DNA of 15,517 nt from an uncultured Collinsella sp. (GTDB taxonomy: Bacteria > Actinomycetota > Coriobacteriia > Coriobacteriales > Coriobacteriaceae). Within the stretch, counting starts at the first letter, position 1; each line of letters starts with the position of its first letter. Both the position numbers and the translations under genes were made by a program. The DNA lies in the NCBI GenBank assembly GCA_900549345.1, contig UROC01000043.1:1-15517 (forward strand). The letters are read 5' to 3'. Below are positions 5,197-13,081 of this stretch, one piece after another. The notes under the pieces were generated by a model. The model was not told the DNA's origin. It saw only the letters and a program-made list of their open reading frames with translations, and ran no database searches.

Positions 5197-7845
5197 ATGG
5201 TGAAAAAGTCACCGGAAAACACTACTCCCGCAATTGTGGACAACGTAGAGGCGCTTGAGGCTAAGCTCGCTCAGATGCGAGAGGCCCAGGCGCTTTTTGC
5301 TACGTACACGCAGGAGCAGGTCGACAAGATCTTCTATGAGGCCGCCATGGCCGCCAACAAGGCTCGTATCCCGTTGGCGAAGATGGCCCTCGAGGAGACC
5401 GGCCGCGGCGTTCTTGAGGACAAGGTCATCAAGAACCACTACGCCGCAGAGTACATCTACAACGCTTACAAGAACACCAAGACCTGTGGTGTCCTGGAGC
5501 GCGACGAGGCCTACGGCATCACCAAGATCGCCGAGCCCATCGGCATCGTGGGCGCCGTCATCCCGACGACCAACCCCACCTCCACTGCGATCTTCAAGAC
5601 GCTGATCAGCCTGAAGACCCGCAACGGCATCATCATCTCCCCGCACCCGGCAGCCGCCAAGTGCACCATCGCCGCCGCCAAGCTCGTGCTCGACGCCGCC
5701 GTCAAGGCCGGCGCCCCCGAGGGCATCATCGGCTGGGTCGATGTCCCCTCCATCGAGCTGACCAACATGGTCATGCGCGACGTCGACATCATCCTCGCCA
5801 CCGGTGGCCCGGGCATGGTCAAGGCCGCCTACTCCTCGGGCAAGCCCGCCCTGGGCGTTGGCGCCGGTAACACCCCGGTCATCATCGACGACACCGCCGA
5901 CGTGCTGCTCGCCGTCAACTCCATCATCCACTCCAAGACCTTCGACAACGGCATGATCTGCGCTTCCGAGCAGTCCGTGACCGTCATCGACACCATCTAT
6001 GACCAGGTTAAGGCCGAGTTCCAGAAGCGCGGCTGCTACTTCGTCAAGCAGGGTGCCGAGATGGAGGCCCTGCGTGCCGCCATGTTCAAGAACGGCGCTC
6101 TCGACCACCGCATCCCCGGCATGGCTGCCGCCAAGATCGCCGAGCTCGCAGGCATCGAGGTTCCCGCCAAGACCAAGATTCTGATCGCCGAGGTCACCTC
6201 CACCGACCCCGCCAAGGAGGAGTTCTCCCACGAGAAGCTCTCCCCGGTCCTGGCCATGTACCACGCCAAGGACTTCCAGGAGGCCGTCGACAAGGCCGAG
6301 CATCTGGTGCTCGCCGGTGGCCCGGGCCACACCGCCTCTCTGTACGTGCACCCCGCCCAGGCCGAGAAGATCAGCCTGTTCGAGCACGTCATGAAGGCCT
6401 GCCGTATCGTCATCAATACCCCGTCCTCGCACGGCGGCATCGGTGACCTGTACAACTTTGGCATGAAGCCGTCTCTGACCCTGGGCTGCGGCTCCTGGGG
6501 CGGCAACTCCGTCTCCGAGAACGTTGGGGTGAAGCACTTGATCAACGTTAAGACTGTGGCCGAGCGCCGTGAGAACATGCTGTGGTTCCGCGCTCCCGAG
6601 AAGGTCTACTTCAAGAAGGGTTCCACGCCCGTCGCCCTCGACGAGCTGGGCAACGTCATGGGCAAGAAGCGCGCCTTCATCGTCACCGACCAGTTCCTCT
6701 TCAAGAATGGCAACACCCGCGCCATCGAGGCCAAGCTCGACGAGATGGGCATCGCCCACGACTGCTTCTACGACGTCGAGCCCGATCCGTCGCTGCAGTG
6801 CGCACGTCGCGGCGCCAAGCAGATGGCTCTCTTTGAGCCGGACGTCATCATCGCCGTCGGCGGTGGCTCCGCTATGGACGCCGGCAAGATCATGTGGATG
6901 ATGTACGAGCACCCCGAGTGCAAGTTTGAGGACATGGCCATGGACTTCATGGACATCCGCAAGCGTATCTTCACCTTCCCCGAGATGGGCAAGAAGGCCT
7001 ACTTCGTCGCCGTCCCGACCTCTTCGGGTACCGGCTCCGAGTGCACGCCGTTCGCCATCATCACCGACAAGGAGACCGGCATCAAGTGGCCGCTCGCCGA
7101 CTACGCGCTGCTCCCCAACATGGCTATCGTCGACGCCGACAACTGCATGACCGCCCCGCGCGGTCTGACCGCTGCCTCCGGCATCGACGTCATGACCCAC
7201 GCCATCGAGTCCTACGTCTCCATCATGGCTTCCGACTACACCAAGGGCCTCTCCGAGCGCGCTGCTAAGCTCGTCTTCGAGAACCTGCCCTCCAGCTTCA
7301 CGAACGGCGCCAAGGACCCGCATGCCCGCGAGGAGATGCACAACGCCTCTTGCATGGCCGGTATGGCCTTCGCCAACGCCTTCCTGGGCCTCAACCACTC
7401 CATGGCTCACAAGCTCGGCGCTTTCCACCACCTGCCCCACGGCCTTGCCAACGCTGTCATCCTGACTCGCGTCATGCGCTACAACGCCGCCGAGGCTCCC
7501 GTCAAGATGGGTACCTTCTCCCAGTATCCTTACCCCAACGCGCTGCACAACTACGCCGAGATGGCCAAGTACTGCGGCATCGAGGGCAAGGACGACAAGG
7601 AGGTCTTCGAGAACTTCATCACGAAGCTCGAGGAGCTCAAGGACTTCATCGGCGTCAAGAAGACCATCGCCGACTACGGTGTTGACGAGCAGTACTTCCT
7701 CGACACCCTCGACGAGATGACCGAGCAGGCATTCAACGACCAGTGCACCGGCGCTAACCCGCGCTACCCGCTCATGAGCGAGATCAAGGAGCTCTACCTG
7801 GACGCCTACTACGGCCGCGAGCCTCAGGACTACGCCGTCTGCTAG
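5197..7845 (+). CDS. adhE: Bifunctional acetaldehyde-CoA / alcohol dehydrogenase AdhE
   Basis: AdhE reduces acetyl-CoA to acetaldehyde and then ethanol, using two NADH and so regenerating NAD in fermentation; family members assemble into helical spirosomes in the cytosol. The 882-residue protein is full length. Residues 1-440 are the aldehyde dehydrogenase domain: VIPTTNPTSTA at 121-131, catalytic C255 in FDNGMICASEQ, and GGPGHTASLY at 374-383. From about 460 comes the iron-dependent alcohol dehydrogenase: GGGSAMDAGK at 555-564, TSSGTGSECTPF at 608-619, and iron ligands D664, H668 (GIDVMTHAIE), H734 and H748 (LNHSMAHKLGAFHHLPHG). The ending NPRYPLMSEIKELYLDAYYG is typical. The ATG has AAGGAG six bases before it. 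It has its own promoter region and is followed by a large stem-loop and a small kinase gene. Confidence 0.98.
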   Translation: MVKKSPENTTPAIVDNVEALEAKLAQMREAQALFATYTQEQVDKIFYEAAMAANKARIPLAKMALEETGRGVLEDKVIKNHYAAEYIYNAYKNTKTCGVLERDEAYGITKIAEPIGIVGAVIPTTNPTSTAIFKTLISLKTRNGIIISPHPAAAKCTIAAAKLVLDAAVKAGAPEGIIGWVDVPSIELTNMVMRDVDIILATGGPGMVKAAYSSGKPALGVGAGNTPVIIDDTADVLLAVNSIIHSKTFDNGMICASEQSVTVIDTIYDQVKAEFQKRGCYFVKQGAEMEALRAAMFKNGALDHRIPGMAAAKIAELAGIEVPAKTKILIAEVTSTDPAKEEFSHEKLSPVLAMYHAKDFQEAVDKAEHLVLAGGPGHTASLYVHPAQAEKISLFEHVMKACRIVINTPSSHGGIGDLYNFGMKPSLTLGCGSWGGNSVSENVGVKHLINVKTVAERRENMLWFRAPEKVYFKKGSTPVALDELGNVMGKKRAFIVTDQFLFKNGNTRAIEAKLDEMGIAHDCFYDVEPDPSLQCARRGAKQMALFEPDVIIAVGGGSAMDAGKIMWMMYEHPECKFEDMAMDFMDIRKRIFTFPEMGKKAYFVAVPTSSGTGSECTPFAIITDKETGIKWPLADYALLPNMAIVDADNCMTAPRGLTAASGIDVMTHAIESYVSIMASDYTKGLSERAAKLVFENLPSSFTNGAKDPHAREEMHNASCMAGMAFANAFLGLNHSMAHKLGAFHHLPHGLANAVILTRVMRYNAAEAPVKMGTFSQYPYPNALHNYAEMAKYCGIEGKDDKEVFENFITKLEELKDFIGVKKTIADYGVDEQYFLDTLDEMTEQAFNDQCTGANPRYPLMSEIKELYLDAYYGREPQDYAVC

Positions 7846-7862
7846 TTTTAGCACGGTTTTTA

Positions 7863-7901
7863 ACGGCGGGGGTGCACGGGTGTTTCACACACCCCCGCCG
7901 T
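7863..7901 (+). other. Strong stem-loop between adhE and the kinase gene
   Basis: ACGGCGGGGGTG and CACCCCCGCCGT form a perfect 12-base stem around a 15-base loop, 17 bases after the adhE stop. The following bases (CGCTTCTATC) lack a U run, so a classical terminator is not clear. It may end most adhE transcripts, protect their 3' ends, or lower read-through into the kinase gene. Confidence 0.6.
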
Positions 7902-7933
7902 CGCTTCTATCGCATCGTTGAAAGGATGCAACC

Positions 7934-8698
7934 ATGCTGCTACCCGATTCCAAGACCGAGCTCGTCCGCCGTGGCAACAAGGTCGTTTACGACCTGGGCG
8001 ACAAGATTGTCAAGGTCTTTAACGAGACCAAGCCTGTCTCCGACGTGTTCAACGAGGCTTTGAATCTTGCCCGCATCAATGAGTGCGGCATCCGCAGCCC
8101 CAAGGCTCTCGAGGTTTCCCAGCTCGAGAACGCCAACGGCTGGGCGCTCGTGACCGAGAAGGTTCCGGGCACCACCCTTGCCGAGAAGATGACTGCCGAG
8201 CCCCAGCGCTTTGGTGAGTATCTCGAGATGTTCGTCGACCTCCAGATCGAGATCCACGGCTACACCTCCCCGTTGCTCAACCGTCAGCGCGACAAGTTCG
8301 CCCGCATGATCGACAGCCTTGATCAGCTCAATGCCACCACGCGCTACAACCTTCAGGAGCGTCTGGACGGCATGACCAAGGAGTTCAAGGTCTGCCACGG
8401 CGACTTCAACCCCTCCAACGTCATCGTCGGCGACGACGGCCAGCTCTATGTGTGCGACTGGGCACACGCCACCCAGGGCTCCCCTGCTGCCGACGTTGCC
8501 ACCACCTACCTGCTCTTCGCCCTCAACAGCAAGGACCAGGCTGAGGCCTACCTGGAGCTCTACTGCGACCGCGCCGACATGCCCATGCAGGTCGTGCGTC
8601 AGTGGACGAGCATCGTCGCCGCTTCCGAGCTCGCTCGTAAGCGCAACGTGAACGATGAGTTCCTGAAGAACTGGATCGACGTCGTCGATTATCAGTAA
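7934..8698 (+). CDS. Aminoglycoside-phosphotransferase-family kinase of unknown substrate
   Basis: The 254-residue protein has the small-molecule kinase fold shared by APH enzymes, choline kinases and related proteins. KIVKVF at 24-29 supplies the ATP-binding lysine (K27) and E41 its partner. LVTEKVPGTTL at 72-82 fits the hinge. The catalytic loop is CHGDFNPSNVIV at 154-165 (D157, N162), and CDWAHATQGSPAADVA at 174-189 carries the metal-binding D175 of the DFG-equivalent. All catalytic residues are present, so it should be active. I cannot name the substrate; nothing points to drug resistance. The ATG follows GAAAGGA at 7919-7925. It lies 88 bases after adhE on the same strand with the stem-loop between and no obvious promoter of its own, so it may depend on adhE read-through. 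Confidence 0.8.
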   Translation: MLLPDSKTELVRRGNKVVYDLGDKIVKVFNETKPVSDVFNEALNLARINECGIRSPKALEVSQLENANGWALVTEKVPGTTLAEKMTAEPQRFGEYLEMFVDLQIEIHGYTSPLLNRQRDKFARMIDSLDQLNATTRYNLQERLDGMTKEFKVCHGDFNPSNVIVGDDGQLYVCDWAHATQGSPAADVATTYLLFALNSKDQAEAYLELYCDRADMPMQVVRQWTSIVAASELARKRNVNDEFLKNWIDVVDYQ

Positions 8699-8732
8699 TA
8701 TCTGAGCGATTTATTTCGCATCGGAGGCACAA

Positions 8733-8774
8733 GAAAACCCCGCAGTTCAATATGGGCTGTGGGGTTTTCCTTTT
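8733..8774 (+). terminator. Terminator of the adhE-kinase unit
   Basis: GAAAACCCCGCAG pairs with CTGTGGGGTTTTC (one G-U pair) around an 11-base loop, followed by CTTTT. It lies 34 bases after the kinase stop. The A-rich 5' arm and U-rich 3' arm are typical of an intrinsic terminator. Confidence 0.85.
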
Positions 8775-8793
8775 AGATATCGAGGATGCCACA

Positions 8794-8846
8794 AGATAAA
8801 AGGACGGCCCCACATCTCCCCGATCTGGAGAAATGTGGGGCCGTCC
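8794..8846 (-). terminator. Terminator of the uppS-proS operon
   Basis: On the minus strand GGACGGCCCCACAT (8846-8833 side) pairs perfectly over 14 bases with its inverse, extended by GGAG/CTCC after a two-base bulge. The transcript continues into UUUUAUCUU. It lies 30 bases after the proS stop and faces the adhE-kinase terminator across about 20 bases, so the two operons converge here. Confidence 0.88.
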
Positions 8847-8876
8847 CGTATATCGAACTACAAGCGAAATCGTCGA

Positions 8877-10598
8877 TTAACGGCGGGCCGCCTTAACAAG
8901 CTCGGCAACCTTGGCGACGACCTCGTCGATCGCCACGTCCTCACGCTCGCCCGTGGCACGGTCCTTGAGCTCCACAGTACCATTCTTGAGGCCGCGCTTA
9001 CCCAGAACGACCTGATACGGGAAGCCCATGAGGTCGTTATCGGCAAACTTAAAGCCGGGACGCTCGTCACGGTCATCGACGACAACCTCGATACCCTCGG
9101 CGCACAGGCCCTCGACGATTTGGTCGCAGACGGTTGCGCACTCCTCCTTCTTGGGATCGAGCGGAATCACCGCGACCTCGTACGGGGCAACGGAGACCGG
9201 CCAGACGATGCCGTGTTCGTCGTTGTGCTGCTCCACGACGGCAGCAAGCGAGCGGGACACACCAACGCCGTAGCAACCCATGATGAGCGGCTTCTCCTTG
9301 CCGTCCTCGTCCATAAAGGTGGCACCCATGGCCTCGGAGTACTTGGTGCCCAGCTGGAAGACCTGCGAGACCTCGATGCCGCGGGCAGCAGAGAGCGGCT
9401 TGCCGCAGTGCGGGCAGGGATCGCCGGCAACGACGGTGACCAGATCTGCCCACTCATCGACGGTAAAGTCGCGCTCGGGGCAGGCACCGGTAAAGTGATA
9501 ATCGACCTCGTTGGCACCGCAGGCCCACTGCTTGGACTCGCGCAGGCTCTCGTCGCACACCAGACGGATGCCCTCGGGCAAGTTAACCGGTCCGATAAAG
9601 CCCTTGTGCAGACCGTAGGTCTGGAGCTCCTCGTCGGTCATCATGCGATAGCCCTTGCCAAAGACGTGCTCGGCCTTGCAGTCATTGAGCTCGTGGTCGC
9701 CCGGGACAATGGCCACGACGGGCTTGCCCTCGGCATCGATGAGCGCCAGGGACTTGCGCGTGCCGTTCTCGGGGAACCCAAAGAACTTAGCAACAGCCTC
9801 AATGGTGCCCATGCCCGGAGTCTCAACCTTGGTAAGCGTACCGTCACCGGGACCCTCAGTCACGACGACCTTGGTGCTTGCAGCCTCATCATCGGCGGCA
9901 AAACCGCAGTCATCGCAATAGACGAGAGAAGCCTCGCCGGCGTCGGCCAAAGCCATGTACTCGACGGAGGTATCGCCACCGATCTCGCCGGAATCGGCGA
10001 CAACGGGCAGGGCCTTGATATAGCAGCGCTCGCAGATATTGGCGTAAGCCTGCTTCATCTTGTCGTACTCCTCCTGCAGGCTCTCCTGCGTGGCGGAGAA
10101 GCTGTAGGCGTCCTTCATGATGAACTCGCGACCGCGCATCAGGCCAAAGCGGGGACGGAACTCGTCGCGGAACTTGTCCTGGATGTGATAGAGATTCACC
10201 GGCAGCTGCTTGTAGGAACGCAGCTCATTGCGCACCAGAGCAGTCACGGTCTCCTCATGCGTGGGGCCCAGCACGAACTCGCGGCCGTGGCGGTCGTCAA
10301 AGCGCACAAGCTCCTTGCCATAGGCATCGATACGGCCGGACTCACGCCACAACTCGGCATCGACCATGATAGGCATCATAAGCTCCTGGGCGCCGGCGGC
10401 GTCCATCTCGTCGCGCACGATGTTCTCAATCTTGCGAATCGAGCGCCATGCGAGCGGCAGGTAGGAATACAGACCGGCGGCCTCCTTACGGATCATGCCG
10501 GCACGGAGCAGCAGGCGGTGGCTGGCGAGCTCAGCGTCCGCCGGATCCTCTTTAAGCGTCGGCGCATAGAGCTTAGACATATACATTGCTCGGGTCAT
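8877..10598 (-). CDS. proS: Prolyl-tRNA synthetase (bacterial type with editing insertion)
   Basis: ProRS charges tRNA-Pro with proline in the cytosol. The 573-residue protein is a class II synthetase of the bacterial form. It shows the motif 1 region (AGLYSYLPLAWRSIRKIE, 41-58), GPTHEE at 111-116, motif 2 FRDEFRPRFGLMRGREF at 143-159, and motif 3 GCYGVGVSRSLAAVVEQH at 441-458. Between motifs 2 and 3 lies the INS editing domain (about 225-400), which in this family hydrolyses Ala-tRNA-Pro. It is bounded by CDDC at 228-231 and CPHCG at 395-399. The anticodon-binding domain is about 468-573. The ATG at 10598 directly follows the ispG stop (TAAATG), with GAGGAG six bases before it inside ispG, so translation is likely coupled. 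It is the last gene of its operon. Confidence 0.97.
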   Translation of the reverse strand: MTRAMYMSKLYAPTLKEDPADAELASHRLLLRAGMIRKEAAGLYSYLPLAWRSIRKIENIVRDEMDAAGAQELMMPIMVDAELWRESGRIDAYGKELVRFDDRHGREFVLGPTHEETVTALVRNELRSYKQLPVNLYHIQDKFRDEFRPRFGLMRGREFIMKDAYSFSATQESLQEEYDKMKQAYANICERCYIKALPVVADSGEIGGDTSVEYMALADAGEASLVYCDDCGFAADDEAASTKVVVTEGPGDGTLTKVETPGMGTIEAVAKFFGFPENGTRKSLALIDAEGKPVVAIVPGDHELNDCKAEHVFGKGYRMMTDEELQTYGLHKGFIGPVNLPEGIRLVCDESLRESKQWACGANEVDYHFTGACPERDFTVDEWADLVTVVAGDPCPHCGKPLSAARGIEVSQVFQLGTKYSEAMGATFMDEDGKEKPLIMGCYGVGVSRSLAAVVEQHNDEHGIVWPVSVAPYEVAVIPLDPKKEECATVCDQIVEGLCAEGIEVVVDDRDERPGFKFADNDLMGFPYQVVLGKRGLKNGTVELKDRATGEREDVAIDEVVAKVAELVKAARR

Positions 10599-11681
10599 TT
10601 ATTTCTCCTCAATAAGCTTGTCGACCTCTGCCATAAGCGCGTCGACAATTTGGTCCTCAGCTACTTTACCAATGATCTGGCCATGCGAAAAGAGCAGGCC
10701 CTGACCTCGTCCACAGGCCACACCTAGGTCGGCGTCGGAAGCCTCGCCGGGGCCATTAACGGCACATCCCATGACGGCAATCGAAAGCGGCGCGGAATAG
10801 TTCTTAAGCCGCTCGGTGACCTCCTCGGCGATGGGAATGAGGTTAACCTGGCAGCGGGCGCACGTGGGGCACGAGACAATCTCGGGACCACGGCGACGCA
10901 GGCCCAGCGACTGTAGAATTCCCCAGGCGACCGGCGGCTCCTCAACCGGATCGGCCGTGAGCGACACACGCATGGTGTCGCCGATGCCTTCGGAAAGCAA
11001 GATACCCAAGCCTACAGAGCTCTTGATGGTGCCCTGAAGCTTGGTCCCCGCCTCCGTCACGCCCAGGTGAAGCGGAACGTGGGGAATCTCACGTGACAGG
11101 GCTCGATAGGTATCGAGCGTCGTTTGCACGCTATGGGCCTTGGCCGAAAGCACAATGTTCGTAAAGCCGCGATCCTCAAAGTGCTTGACGAAGCGCTCGC
11201 TCGACATCACGAGCTTTTCGGGCTGCGTGAGGTCGTCGCGCTCGGCAATATCTTGCTCAAGCGAGCCCGCGTTCACGCCAATGCGAATCGCACAGCCCGC
11301 GGCACCCGCAGCATCGATCACCGCGTCAACCTTGGCCCAATCGCCGATATTGCCGGGATTGATGCGCAGCTTGGCGGCACCGGCCTCAACGGCACCAATG
11401 GCGAGCTTATGGTTAAAGTGGATATCGGCGACAATCGGCACCGGAGACTCGGCACAGATGGTGCGGAAGCCCTCAAGCGCGGCCTCGGAGGGCACGCTCA
11501 CGCGCACGATATCGCAGCCAGCCTGCGCCAACGCGCACACTTGCGCAAGCGTTGCCTGGGCATCAGCGGTATCGGTGCAGGTCATAGATTGGACCACCAC
11601 CGGCGCGCCGCCACCGATCTGCACACCGCCCACATGCACGGGGCGCGTCAACTCGCGAGGCAAAGGATGGGATAAAGACAA
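10599..11681 (-). CDS. ispG: 4-hydroxy-3-methylbut-2-en-1-yl diphosphate synthase (flavodoxin)
   Basis: IspG (GcpE) reductively opens methylerythritol cyclodiphosphate to HMBPP, the penultimate MEP step toward isopentenyl diphosphate, using a [4Fe-4S] cluster. The product has the TIM-barrel start VHVGGVQIGGGAPVVVQSMT, KLRINPGNIGD, and the cluster-binding cysteines in SCPTCARCQ and MGCAVNGPGEA. The frame is open to 11768, but that part overlaps the 3' end of the protease gene. A TTG at 11681 is chosen because GGGGAG lies eight bases before it and it yields a typical N-terminus (360 residues). A GTG at 11690 is possible but has no room for a ribosome site. It starts 13 bases after the rseP stop and abuts proS. 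Confidence 0.94.
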   Translation of the reverse strand: MSLSHPLPRELTRPVHVGGVQIGGGAPVVVQSMTCTDTADAQATLAQVCALAQAGCDIVRVSVPSEAALEGFRTICAESPVPIVADIHFNHKLAIGAVEAGAAKLRINPGNIGDWAKVDAVIDAAGAAGCAIRIGVNAGSLEQDIAERDDLTQPEKLVMSSERFVKHFEDRGFTNIVLSAKAHSVQTTLDTYRALSREIPHVPLHLGVTEAGTKLQGTIKSSVGLGILLSEGIGDTMRVSLTADPVEEPPVAWGILQSLGLRRRGPEIVSCPTCARCQVNLIPIAEEVTERLKNYSAPLSIAVMGCAVNGPGEASDADLGVACGRGQGLLFSHGQIIGKVAEDQIVDALMAEVDKLIEEK

Positions 11682-11694
11682 TCCAAACACTCCC

Positions 11695-13056
11695 CTACAG
11701 AATAAATCGAAGGATGTCGGAACGAAGCATATAGACAAACAGCAGCGCAAAGAGCGCGATGCCCACATAGCTCACAATCGTCTGGACCATGAGCGGAAGC
11801 TCGCGGCCCGCAATCTTTTGAATGATCTCGATGACCAGCTTGCCGCCATCGAGTGGTGGGATGGGCAGCAGGTTCATAAAGCCAAGCGAGAACGAAATGA
11901 GCGCGGCAAACGACAGGAACGTTACGGGGCCGGCAGCAGCAGCCTGTGAGGACATAACGCTAATACCCACGATCGAAGAAGACTGATCGAGAATCTCCAT
12001 CGTATGCTGCGGCTGGAGTAGGCGCATCACGCCATCCGCCGTCTGTACAACATAGGAGAATGACAGACGCGCCGAGGTGATCGGGTCTAAACGGACCACC
12101 TGCGTAGAGGCATACACACCTAGGCGCTCGTCCTCTTTGAGCGCAACCGTGGTCGAATGCTGCTTGCCGTCACGCTCGTACTCGATGGCGATTTCGTCCT
12201 TACCGGCGGCCTTGCCGATGGCATCGTAGACATCCATCCAGGTAGAGCACGATACACCGTCGACCGAAAGAATCGCGTCGCCGCCCTCGATTCCCGCCGA
12301 GGCGGCAATCGAGCCTTCGTCAACCTGGCCAATCACATTGGTATCCACCGGCACGGTGACACCTGCGATGGAATAGATGCTCATAAGGAGCAAAAAACCC
12401 GTCAGGATATTGACGATAATGCCCGCAAGCAGCATAAAGGCACGCTTGACAAAGCCCTGGCCCAAATAGGTGTGCGAGCGCTCGCGCGCAAGGAATTCGG
12501 CCTCGTCGCACGGCAGTTCCCATACATCGCCCTCGGCAGTCGCATGCCCGCGATCGAACCGACGGCCGTCAAAGGTGGTATAACCCGCCGCGTCACGCGG
12601 CAGAGTCTGGTACTTGGTGGGATAGTAGCTGGGCGAAGGCTTTTCCCCTTCTTCATACCAGGGAGCGATAGAGCCCCAGCCCAACAGCAAAGCACAGGCC
12701 TCGAGCACATCCTCCTCGGACAGCTCGAGCTCGACGGCAAGATCGGCCACCGTCACCCGGCCGTGGCGATAGATGGCCGCGAGCACGCGATCGGCACACG
12801 AGACGTCGGTCGGATCCATGCCGCAAATGGCAGCATAGCCACCCAGCAGCAGCGGCGTCACGCCAAACTTGGTTCCAATGCGACGCGATGTGTGATGGAT
12901 ATCAAAGCGGCACGGCAGGCCCAAGAAGAACTCAGTCACCCGGACGCCGCAGGCACGCGCCGCCAAAAAGTGGCCGCCCTCGTGCAAAAACACGAGGACG
13001 GAAAGCATCAACAGGCCCCAAAAGACCGATGAGAGAACGCTCAGAACAGTATCCAT
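11695..13056 (-). CDS. rseP: RseP-type site-2 zinc metalloprotease with an inserted helix-turn-helix-like domain
   Basis: This is a membrane protease of family M50 that cuts transmembrane substrates within the bilayer, often anti-sigma factors. In the 453-residue product, HEGGH at 25-29 is the zinc site in the first membrane helix, LLLGGYAAICG at 70-79 matches the GGYVKM strand, a second membrane helix is near 204-232, and one PDZ domain spans about 236-312. NLLPIPPLDGG at 395-405 is the second active-site motif, and a last helix is near 425-445. Unusually, residues 82-198 form a long insertion in the expected cytosolic loop; its first half (84-132) resembles a winged helix. The ATG at 13056 gives a sound membrane helix, though the AAGGA upstream is far (15 bases). 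A TTG at 13071 is the alternative. Confidence 0.9.
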   Translation of the reverse strand: MDTVLSVLSSVFWGLLMLSVLVFLHEGGHFLAARACGVRVTEFFLGLPCRFDIHHTSRRIGTKFGVTPLLLGGYAAICGMDPTDVSCADRVLAAIYRHGRVTVADLAVELELSEEDVLEACALLLGWGSIAPWYEEGEKPSPSYYPTKYQTLPRDAAGYTTFDGRRFDRGHATAEGDVWELPCDEAEFLARERSHTYLGQGFVKRAFMLLAGIIVNILTGFLLLMSIYSIAGVTVPVDTNVIGQVDEGSIAASAGIEGGDAILSVDGVSCSTWMDVYDAIGKAAGKDEIAIEYERDGKQHSTTVALKEDERLGVYASTQVVRLDPITSARLSFSYVVQTADGVMRLLQPQHTMEILDQSSSIVGISVMSSQAAAAGPVTFLSFAALISFSLGFMNLLPIPPLDGGKLVIEIIQKIAGRELPLMVQTIVSYVGIALFALLFVYMLRSDILRFIL

Positions 13057-13081
13057 AAAACGAAAAAGCAATCCTTATGGG

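Noticed and set aside
4941..5243. A 100-codon minus-strand frame over the right repeat and adhE promoter
   Set aside because: It is largely made of repeat and operator DNA (the tandem operators give a repeated KRFN), with no plausible start signal.
5209..7854. An 881-codon open frame antisense to the whole of adhE
   Set aside because: Its product is a low-complexity string of Gly, Val, Leu, Asp and His with no fold or motif. It mirrors the GC-biased codon use of adhE (few codons whose complement is a stop), so it is a shadow frame.
7934..8698. Antibiotic-resistance gene reading of the APH-fold kinase
   Set aside because: The fold is shared by many metabolic kinases, there are no mobile elements beside it, and its codon use looks like its neighbours.
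8835..10727. A 630-codon plus-strand frame opposite proS
   Set aside because: Composition is the same shadow type, with no motif; proS on the minus strand has all class II motifs and is clearly the real gene.
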